Positions 6,522 through 12,027 of a DNA stretch of 12,830 bases are shown here, piece after piece. The position numbers were made by a program, and so were the translations under genes. This DNA is from Methanobacteriota archaeon (lineage in GTDB: Archaea; Micrarchaeota; Micrarchaeia; Anstonellales; J096). The stretch is taken from positions 1 through 12,830 of the forward strand of contig RFJG01000009.1 of NCBI GenBank assembly GCA_003694965.1, given 5' to 3'. Position 1 is the first letter of the stretch, and the number at the start of each line of letters is the position of its first letter. Below the pieces are notes generated by a model. That model ran no database searches. It saw nothing but the letters and a program-made list of their open reading frames with translations, and was not told the origin of the DNA.

Positions 6522-8066
6522 GTGGCAGTTTTTGAAGTTGTTGTAGGTATCGTCGCTGGATTAGCCTTATTCCTCTACTCCATAAGCTCACTTACAGAGG
6601 AGGTAGAGAACCTCGTAAAAACAAAATTAAGGAACAAACTGCTCAAAATCAAGAATAGAGGCATAGGGATAGGTACTGGAACGGTCCTCACAGCAATGCT
6701 ACAATCGAGCTCTGCATTCTCAGCCCTTGTAGTCTCTCTAACGAGCGCATCAGCCATAAGCTTAAGTCAGGCAATAGCCTTGCTTATAGGAGCTAACATA
6801 GGAACAACAGTAACTGCTCAGCTCGTCTCTTTCAACATAACCATACTTGGACCTCTACTAATAGCTCTGGGCTTCCTCATCTCCCTAAAAAAAGAGTATG
6901 GAATTGCTGGGAAGTCCCTATTTTTCCTAGGTATTCTATTGTTCTCCTTGCAGTTGTTGGAGAGTAACCTCTCAACAATAGAGCTTGGAGGGTATGAAAA
7001 AGCCATAGCTAATCCCTACTTAGCGCTATTGCTCGGCATAATCCTTACGGCAGTAGTTCAAAGCAGTTCTGTCGTTACTTCCCTTGCTGTTGTGGCAGCC
7101 ACTGCCGGGGCTGTGCCAACATTCTCGGCAGTGCTCGTCGTGTTGGGAGCAAATATAGGAACTAGCTCTACAGCACTCTTAGCAAGCAGGAGAGCAGATA
7201 AGTATGGGAGAGCTGCTGCAACATTCCACGTCCTCTACAATGTTGTTGGAGTTCTCATATTCCTCCCCATAATAATTCCCTTCTTTAATTTTGTAGTAAG
7301 CATATCCTCCAATAATCCTGGTAGGATAGTGGCGAACACGCACACGCTCTTTAATGCGGCGACAGCAATACTGTTTGCCATAGCAATGCCCAAGGTTGAG
7401 GAAGTAGTAAGAGGCATCAGTGGAGCTGGAGAAAGAGAAGTCTCTTTTGTTGCTAAAAACCTCGTAGAGAGTAGCAACAAGAAAAAGAGGATAGAGAATG
7501 TAAAAAAGGAGCTCTTTGGGAACATAGAGATAATAGCCAAGATGAGCAGGATAGTCAAGGAAACCTCCGACCTCTCACAAACAAGGGATGAAGGAAGGTT
7601 CAGGAAATACGCCGCGTATATAAGCTTCCTCCATGATGAGATAGCTGGCTACATAAAAAAGACTGCCGAAATGAAGCTATCCAAAAAAGAGGCCTCTCTC
7701 CTCTCTCTTGAAGCGCGCACATCCATCATCATAGAAGAGATTGCCAACAGCATAGAAAGGATATATGCTGGCCTTAATTTCTCAAAGATGAAGGCAAGCG
7801 ACAGGTATTTTGTTGCGAAAGCTATGGAAACCCTTGCCAATGGAATAGAAGAGATATCCAAGGAACCAAGTAGAAAAGCTGGCAAGGAAACACGAGACAA
7901 CTTATATAGCATAATACACGAATACTACAACTACTTGATCAAGGATTTCATAGGAGAGTATAAGGGAGAGCCCTCAACAATATATGGGATATTGGCAGAG
8001 CTCGAGAGGATAGCCCCAGAAGTTGTGAGCCTCTCCTACTCGTTGGAAAAAATTAAGAAGGGTTGA
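6522..8066 (+). CDS. Na+/phosphate cotransporter family protein with PhoU-like C-terminal domain
   Basis: This 514-residue membrane protein has the inverted-repeat signature of the NptA/YjbB (SLC34-like) family: TAMLQSSSAFSALVV (57-71) with GANIGTTVTA (90-99), and again TAVVQSSSVVTSLAVV (176-191) with GANIGTSSTA (209-218). About eight hydrophobic segments fill residues 1-290. Residues from about 300 to the end are charged and helical, like the PhoU domain often fused to these proteins. It should import phosphate with sodium, or act in its regulation. The start is a GTG with a TATA box 26 bases upstream; no other start fits better. The zinc-ribbon gene is divergent from it. Confidence 0.9.
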   Translation: MAVFEVVVGIVAGLALFLYSISSLTEEVENLVKTKLRNKLLKIKNRGIGIGTGTVLTAMLQSSSAFSALVVSLTSASAISLSQAIALLIGANIGTTVTAQLVSFNITILGPLLIALGFLISLKKEYGIAGKSLFFLGILLFSLQLLESNLSTIELGGYEKAIANPYLALLLGIILTAVVQSSSVVTSLAVVAATAGAVPTFSAVLVVLGANIGTSSTALLASRRADKYGRAAATFHVLYNVVGVLIFLPIIIPFFNFVVSISSNNPGRIVANTHTLFNAATAILFAIAMPKVEEVVRGISGAGEREVSFVAKNLVESSNKKKRIENVKKELFGNIEIIAKMSRIVKETSDLSQTRDEGRFRKYAAYISFLHDEIAGYIKKTAEMKLSKKEASLLSLEARTSIIIEEIANSIERIYAGLNFSKMKASDRYFVAKAMETLANGIEEISKEPSRKAGKETRDNLYSIIHEYYNYLIKDFIGEYKGEPSTIYGILAELERIAPEVVSLSYSLEKIKKG

Positions 8067-8068
8067 TG

Positions 8069-8078
8069 ATTAAAAATA
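8069..8078 (+). promoter_or_regulatory. TATA-like box for the 8099 gene
   Basis: ATTAAAAATA is centred about 26 bases before the ATG at 8099, just after the transporter stop codon. It supports 8099 rather than the ATG at 8063 as the start. Confidence 0.5.
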
Positions 8079-8098
8079 GTTGGAGGCAAGATAGCAGT

Positions 8099-8563
8099 AT
8101 GGGAGTAGTCAAGAAAATAAAGGTTAAGGAAAATGCATATTACACAGTTAACAAGGAAGGGGAGATAGTCGAGGTTGTTAGCAACGCAAATGTTGTTGAC
8201 AGGATAGACAGGAAAGAAGGGAAAGAATACCACATTAATAGCAGGGGAGATGTTGTTGAGAAGGATGTCATAAATGTAAGCTTAGAAGAGTATAATGAAA
8301 TGAAGAGGAGTGGGAAACTCCAAGAGCTCCTAAAATCAGGGGCAGTCGTGAACATAAGGCAAGAAGATGCTACATTGGGAGAGATGGAAGAAATAGAAGA
8401 AAAAGAGATAGAGAACTCGCTCCTACATAGAACAATAGAGAAAGTAGATGTAGAGAGAAAAGGAGATGGAAGCAGGGAAATACGCATAGTCCTAGATAAT
8501 GGGAAGAAAGTCATCCTTAGAGAAGGCCTACTCGTCGGCGGCAGCAGTATAGAGGTTGAGTAG
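8099..8563 (+). CDS. Hypothetical protein, 154 aa
   Basis: I do not recognise a family. The protein is charged (many Glu, Lys, Arg, Asp), with no membrane segment or signal peptide. The N-terminal part alternates short strands (VKKIKVKENAYYTV, EGEIVEVVSNANVV, YHINSRGDVVEKDVI), then a helical part (LEEYNEMKRSGKLQELLKSG), an acidic helix rich in Glu (about 105-120), and a final strand pair ending VILREGLLVGGSSIEVE. The frame also opens at 8063, overlapping the transporter gene by four bases, but the TATA spacing favours 8099. It overlaps the next frame by 8 bases if that one begins at its TTG. Confidence 0.75.
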   Translation: MGVVKKIKVKENAYYTVNKEGEIVEVVSNANVVDRIDRKEGKEYHINSRGDVVEKDVINVSLEEYNEMKRSGKLQELLKSGAVVNIRQEDATLGEMEEIEEKEIENSLLHRTIEKVDVERKGDGSREIRIVLDNGKKVILREGLLVGGSSIEVE

Positions 8564-9554
8564 GTTGTCTGGAAATGCTGTAAATACAGCTAATAGAACC
8601 CGTGTGATTACAGAGAAAGATAAGGTTGTTTCTATAGAAGGCATGGGCAGAGTTAAGGAAATATTGGTTAGGTATCTGAATAAAGATAGTAGATACCACT
8701 TATACATAACAACTAAGAATGGGAATACCTACAATTTAAAGCTTCCTTTCAGTGTTGAGAGGCTTAGGGAAAAGTTTGGCAATGACATAGTTGAGAAGTT
8801 TCCGTATGCCATAAGACATGGCAACTATGTCATAGCTAAGCCACCAAGGCTTAAGGAATACTTAGAGCAAGCTAAGAGGACGATAAGGAGGGCTAAGGAG
8901 AAGTTGGAGAGTAGAACTTGGCTCGCCAGCTACATAGATAGCGATATGGTAGTTGCGATAATGGCATCAGAAGTGATAAGCAGGGCATTTATGTTGGAAC
9001 ACCAAAATAACGCGGAATTGCTCCTAAATGCACTATATGGTGCTACTGCTTTTCCTCTAAATGCGACGACCTCCAATGATAAACATAGGAGCTTGGGAGC
9101 TTACCAAACACTTGAGAGGAACTACAAGAAGATAGTCGACAAATACTCTAAATTTTTCACTGCGGAAGAGAAAAACATAATAGGTTGCAGGTCATTTATG
9201 TGCCAAACAAGAGTTGCTTACCTCCTTGTCTATGACAACATAAAAAGAGTAGAGAGGTCTGTGCCAACAGGGAAAGAGAGCAACTTAAGAAGGAGCTTTA
9301 ATTCTTGGAGCAATAAAGAGAAGAGGCTATTCACAGCTTTCTTGTCTTATGCCATGCATAACGGAGGGTACTCCCTTGTTAGAAGGGCCTTGGGAGATGT
9401 ATTCACAAAACCCTTAACTTATGACGATGCCCTCATGGAGATGGAAAGAAAACTCGGGGCTGTTGGAAAATATGCAATAGCAAACCTTAACTTGTATATG
9501 GCACTTGAGAATGACAAGGAGTTCTTAGTAAGTTCCTACTCTCGAAATCGTTGA
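8556..9554 (+). CDS. Lysozyme/transglycosylase-like protein, cytosolic-looking
   Basis: In this frame of up to 332 residues, three blocks look like the lysozyme-like (GH23/SLT) fold: AIMASEVISRAF with a candidate catalytic Glu139, SLGAYQTLERNY (179-190) in the place of the usual S.GA.G..Q, and FLSYAMHNGGYSLVRRAL (262-279), like the AYN.G...V.. helix. The N-terminal 120 residues are a separate basic region with coiled-coil-like sequence (about 98-120). No signal peptide or membrane segment is seen. The start is uncertain: TTG at 8556 (overlapping the previous gene), GTG at 8604, or ATG at 8643; the domain is intact in all three. The 3' end runs 68 bases into the convergent gene. Family assignment is from motif reading only. 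Confidence 0.6.
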   Translation: MSRLSGNAVNTANRTRVITEKDKVVSIEGMGRVKEILVRYLNKDSRYHLYITTKNGNTYNLKLPFSVERLREKFGNDIVEKFPYAIRHGNYVIAKPPRLKEYLEQAKRTIRRAKEKLESRTWLASYIDSDMVVAIMASEVISRAFMLEHQNNAELLLNALYGATAFPLNATTSNDKHRSLGAYQTLERNYKKIVDKYSKFFTAEEKNIIGCRSFMCQTRVAYLLVYDNIKRVERSVPTGKESNLRRSFNSWSNKEKRLFTAFLSYAMHNGGYSLVRRALGDVFTKPLTYDDALMEMERKLGAVGKYAIANLNLYMALENDKEFLVSSYSRNR

Positions 9555-9951
9555 GCTCCTCCTCTATCTTTTTGTTGTCTGCTTCGCCATATGTTCCAGA
9601 GCGGCCACAACACCTGTAATGCCTGTCATCTCCTATTAGGAGAATACCTCCTCCCATAACCGTTAGTTCCTTGTTGAGAAATTTACGAGCATCATCGTAG
9701 AGTTCCTTATGCCCATAACCCTCTTCCAATGGAGAAGCAAAAATGTAGTGGTTGCCAGCATTATCCTTCCCTTCTATATAGATGTGGGGTTGGCCCGTTT
9801 TTTTGAGTAAGAGGAATATGTGCTCCTTGCCAATTTCTGCAGTCTTGAGAATAGTATTATTGTCAAGCATAGGGGATACTGATGAAAAGACTCGCAACGC
9901 CTTCCTCTTTTGTGGGGGGGACGAGGGGTGGAAGGACATCCTAAAACCCAT
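9487..9951 (-). CDS. Ocnus/PHPT1-like (phosphohistidine phosphatase-type) protein
   Basis: This 154-residue protein contains blocks of the Janus/Ocnus family, known from animal 14-kDa phosphohistidine phosphatase: HIFLLLKK (44-51), GHKELYDDARKFL (80-92) aligning with the YHADIYD block whose His53 is the human catalytic residue (here H81), GGGI (100-103) and GRSGTYGEADNKKIEEEL (116-133) aligning with the YGYSMAYGPAQH region. If right, it would remove phosphate from histidine in proteins or small molecules. The match is by eye. The C-terminal 20 or so residues lie antisense to the lysozyme-like gene and look unconserved. The start could be 9951, 9939 or 9870; 9951 sits after an SD-like leader. 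Confidence 0.65.
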   Translation of the reverse strand: MGFRMSFHPSSPPQKRKALRVFSSVSPMLDNNTILKTAEIGKEHIFLLLKKTGQPHIYIEGKDNAGNHYIFASPLEEGYGHKELYDDARKFLNKELTVMGGGILLIGDDRHYRCCGRSGTYGEADNKKIEEELNDFESRNLLRTPCHSQVPYTS

Positions 9952-9985
9952 CTTCCATCACTGTAAGATAAATTAAGACAATAAG

Positions 9986-9998
9986 TTATATATAAAAG
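9986..9998. promoter_or_regulatory. TATA box of dtdA, palindromic and possibly shared
   Basis: TTATATATAAAAG gives a TATA core centred about 26 bases before the dtdA ATG. Its first ten bases, TTATATATAA, are a perfect palindrome and could also start transcription leftward near 9964, producing a 13-base leader with a GTGAT motif before the ATG at 9951. Confidence 0.6.
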
Positions 9999-10018
9999 TT
10001 TCGGTAGAATAGTGGTGT

Positions 10019-10738
10019 ATGATCCTAGCTTATATGGACAAAGCTCCTGGCAAATACATAGTAGAGGCTACAGAGAAAGAGCACAAGAAACTGCTCGTGG
10101 AGAATGTCCTAGATTTTGAGAGTAGCGAAGAGGTTGTTGTCGCTAGCCCACACAAAAGCAAGGAAGGAAAGGCTGCGATAACTGTCCATTACCCCGGAAA
10201 CCCAACAAGAGCAGATTACGGAGGAAAAGAGATGACCCTTAATGTGAGCAACCCTTTCCTCTCTTATAGGCTCTATGTTGAGACTATTGAAGCATTGGAA
10301 GAAGATGGCATAGAGATAGAGATCACATATGAGGCAGACCATCACGGGCCAACAATAGAGAAGCCGATCGTCTTTTATGAGCTAGGCTCAAACGAGGAGC
10401 AATGGAACAACAGAGCTTACTGTTCGTTGATGGGAAAGGTATTGGACAAGGCATTGGAGAGCAACGAGACTCCCTCTTCTATCTTCTTGGCTGTTGGGGG
10501 GAACCACTACGCTAACAAGTTCAATAAATTGACGAGGAAGAAGGGGTTTGCATATACGCACATACTTGCCAAGTACTCCCTTGATGAACTTACAAGAGAG
10601 GTGTTTGGGCAAGCCCTGCAGAGAAGCTTGGCAGTAGCTGAGGCCGTCCTCATAGACAAGAAAGGAACAACAAAGGAGCAAAAGGAAAAAATAAAGTCTT
10701 GGTGCGATGATCTCAACATAAGTGCTGAGCTCATATGA
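10019..10738 (+). CDS. dtdA: D-aminoacyl-tRNA deacylase (archaeal DtdA/DTD2 type)
   Basis: This enzyme hydrolyses the ester bond of tRNAs wrongly charged with D-amino acids, keeping translation stereospecific. The 239-residue protein shows the family motifs VHYPGN (56-61), YEADHHGPT (104-112), ELGSNEEQW (121-129) and AVGGNHYA (158-165), whose histidines probably take part in metal binding or catalysis. It is a little shorter than many homologues. The ATG is preceded by a strong TATA box at leaderless spacing, and no other in-frame start fits. It stands alone, divergent from the Ocnus-like gene. Confidence 0.95.
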   Translation: MILAYMDKAPGKYIVEATEKEHKKLLVENVLDFESSEEVVVASPHKSKEGKAAITVHYPGNPTRADYGGKEMTLNVSNPFLSYRLYVETIEALEEDGIEIEITYEADHHGPTIEKPIVFYELGSNEEQWNNRAYCSLMGKVLDKALESNETPSSIFLAVGGNHYANKFNKLTRKKGFAYTHILAKYSLDELTREVFGQALQRSLAVAEAVLIDKKGTTKEQKEKIKSWCDDLNISAELI

Positions 10739-10748
10739 AACCAATACT

Positions 10749-10758
10749 ATTATTTATG
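10749..10758 (+). promoter_or_regulatory. TATA-like box for the 10779 gene
   Basis: ATTATTTATG is centred about 26 bases before the GTG at 10779, consistent with a leaderless transcript beginning with GTG. Confidence 0.5.
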
Positions 10759-10778
10759 GTTTGTAACATAATATTATT

Positions 10779-11681
10779 GTGAATGTGCAAAAAAGGAAAG
10801 CTACACAAAAAGAAAGTAAGATAAGCGATAAGGACATAGATGACGCGGTAGCAACCATAGATAAGGAAGGACAGTTAGATGTTCCTAGGGAATTGAAAAA
10901 CTTGGTAAGGAAAATAGGAGTAAGGGAGCTTAATGTTGTCATAGCTGCCATATTGAAAAGATGCGATGGAAATGCCAGGTATGAATCCTACAATGTCCTC
11001 CAGCACATAATCCTCACCAAATACTTCTCAGTAGATGTTGTGCCAACATTACTAGCTATAATTAATAGGACTTCGGGAAGCTCCACATATGAAAGCTTGA
11101 GGGCATTCAGCAACCTATTGGAATACAACCACTTGCATAATGTAAGGAACAAAATTAATGAAATTATCTACAACACCGGCTATTATGGTATGAAAAATGC
11201 ATTGGAAGCGCTCAATGTGTTGCTAAATAACGGACATAACTCTCCTATGTGGATGGAAAAGGTTTGGGAGCCTCTGTTCTCCTATGTCGTTGAAGAGTAT
11301 GGAGATGATTTTGATAGTCAATTTCTCATATTTGGGTCCCTTGCATCCATTTTTAATAAAGAGTATATATCGCCAGCTATTGTCCCATACCTGCTCTATA
11401 TAATGAAGAAGAGCAAAAAGAGGGAAACTGCCAACAACATAGCGAGGTTGAATGAAGCAATAAAAAAGAGAAAGCTAGGAAGGGCAGAGGTGGCACTCCT
11501 CGGTATAATCTTAGAGAACAGTGAAAAGAAAGAGTTGGAAAAAGCTCTGGAGACTCTGAGTGTTTTATTGCACAGGCCCAACTATGTAACTGCAGTATTC
11601 CTAAAGGAATTAAATAGGATAACTAAATTAATTGAGAGATGTGAAGAAGGGGAGGTGGAGAGCTTATTCAAGGATGTCTAA
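10779..11681 (+). CDS. Alpha-helical repeat-like protein, 300 aa, function unknown
   Basis: I do not recognise a specific family. After a charged N-terminus (about 1-30), the protein is a series of amphipathic helices of similar length, such as LNVVIAAILKRCDG, YESYNVLQHIILTKYF, VVPTLLAIINR, YESLRAFSNLLEYN, GMKNALEALNVLLNNG and LEKALETLSVLLHRP. Two copies of YES plus a helix suggest a repeated unit, as in HEAT or ARM solenoids, which act as protein-binding scaffolds. No signal peptide or membrane segment is seen. The start is a GTG with a TATA-like box 26 bases upstream. The 3' side faces the palindrome-rich region. Confidence 0.75.
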   Translation: MNVQKRKATQKESKISDKDIDDAVATIDKEGQLDVPRELKNLVRKIGVRELNVVIAAILKRCDGNARYESYNVLQHIILTKYFSVDVVPTLLAIINRTSGSSTYESLRAFSNLLEYNHLHNVRNKINEIIYNTGYYGMKNALEALNVLLNNGHNSPMWMEKVWEPLFSYVVEEYGDDFDSQFLIFGSLASIFNKEYISPAIVPYLLYIMKKSKKRETANNIARLNEAIKKRKLGRAEVALLGIILENSEKKELEKALETLSVLLHRPNYVTAVFLKELNRITKLIERCEEGEVESLFKDV

Positions 11682-11733
11682 GGCCGCCAAGTTTTTAGTG
11701 CGAGAAGGTCTGCAACTATACGCAAAAGTTCAA

Positions 11734-11746
11734 GAAACTACGTTTC
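11734..11746. repeat. Inverted repeat: arms GAAAC, loop TAC
   Basis: Five-base perfect arms (GAAAC and GTTTC) with a three-base loop. It is the shortest of the triloop hairpins and lacks the CTTTT core, so it may be chance. Confidence 0.4.
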
Positions 11747-11756
11747 CTACCCTTCC

Positions 11757-11779
11757 TCGAGCTTTTGCTAAAAGCTCGA
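11757..11779. repeat. Triloop hairpin A
   Basis: The left arm is TCGAGCTTTT, the loop GCT, and the right arm its exact reverse complement (10 base pairs). It is followed by CCAAAATC. Confidence 0.85.
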
Positions 11780-11786
11780 CCAAAAT

Positions 11787-11807
11787 CAGCTTTTTAGTAA
11801 AAAGCTG
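11787..11807. repeat. Triloop hairpin B
   Basis: The left arm is CAGCTTTTT, the loop AGT, and the right arm its exact reverse complement (9 base pairs). It touches hairpin C with no spacer. Confidence 0.85.
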
Positions 11808-11830
11808 TCAAACTTTTACTAAAAGTTTGA
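11808..11830. repeat. Triloop hairpin C
   Basis: The left arm is TCAAACTTTT, the loop ACT, and the right arm its exact reverse complement (10 base pairs). It is followed by TCAAAACATC, similar to the flank of hairpin A. Confidence 0.85.
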
Positions 11831-11844
11831 TCAAAACATCAGAT

Positions 11845-11862
11845 GTGGAACCCAGGTTCCAC
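11845..11862. repeat. Inverted repeat: arms GTGGAACC, loop CA
   Basis: Eight-base perfect arms with a two-base spacer. As a hairpin it would likely open to seven pairs with a four-base loop. It lacks the T-tract core of the others. Its right half resembles a tRNA T-arm (GGTTCCACTCC), but no tRNA can be folded around it. Confidence 0.75.
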
Positions 11863-11890
11863 TCCTCCTTTGCATATAGATGCCAGAGGG

Positions 11891-11900
11891 CAACTAGTTG
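11891..11900. repeat. Ten-base palindrome CAACTAGTTG
   Basis: A perfect palindrome without a loop. It could be a protein-binding site or chance; a weaker CCTA-TC-TAGG inverted repeat follows at 11914-11923. Confidence 0.5.
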
Positions 11901-11931
11901 AAAGTGGCGCTAGCCTATCTAGGATTTTGGC

Positions 11932-11954
11932 TCAGCCTTTTGATAAAAGGCTGA
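11932..11954. repeat. Triloop hairpin D, abutting the tRNA 3' end
   Basis: The left arm is TCAGCCTTTT, the loop GAT, and the right arm its exact reverse complement (10 base pairs). It ends at the base next to the tRNA discriminator base at 11955. Its outer flank on the minus strand is GCCAAAATCC, like hairpin A on plus. Confidence 0.85.
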
Positions 11955-12027
11955 TGGGGTTGCCCGGATTTGAACCGGGATCACCGCCGCCCGAGGGCGG
12001 TAGGCTGCCAGGTTACCCCACAACCCC
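11955..12027 (-). tRNA. tRNA-Pro (anticodon CGG)
   Basis: The 73 bases fold into a complete cloverleaf without an intron. The acceptor stem pairs GGGGTTG with CAACCCC, followed by discriminator A. The anticodon stem pairs CCGCC with GGCGG around the loop CTCGGGC, giving anticodon CGG. The T-arm pairs CCCGG with CCGGG around TTCAAAT. The D-arm is short (GGGT with GCCT) and carries the GG pair of its loop; the variable region is four bases. CCA is not encoded. The G1-C72 pair and A73 suit archaeal tRNA-Pro. The first 15 bases are also the last five codons, including the stop, of the upstream prenyltransferase gene on the same strand. No clear TATA box is seen at the usual distance. Confidence 0.95.

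Larger units (their letters stand above)
11682..11954. other. Palindrome-rich intergenic region between convergent genes
   Basis: No credible coding region is seen in these 273 bases. They lie between the 3' end of the helical-repeat gene (plus) and the 3' end of tRNA-Pro (minus). The stretch holds at least five hairpins with three-base loops, one 18-base inverted repeat and a ten-base palindrome, entered separately. A T5 run at 11692-11696, just after the plus-strand gene, may end that transcript. Confidence 0.8.

Noticed and set aside
11845..11880. A second, degenerate tRNA on plus
   Set aside because: GGTTCCACTCC resembles a T-arm, but only three of five T-stem pairs form and no matching acceptor, D-arm or anticodon arm is found upstream.
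11632..11901. Plus-strand open frame of 89 codons over the hairpin array
   Set aside because: It overlaps the end of the helical-repeat gene out of frame and its sequence simply follows the palindromes (repeated Thr-Lys-Ser). No promoter fits.
11757..11954. CRISPR array
   Set aside because: The repeated units are not identical, spacing is irregular (0 to about 100 bases), and the similarity is in hairpin form rather than sequence.
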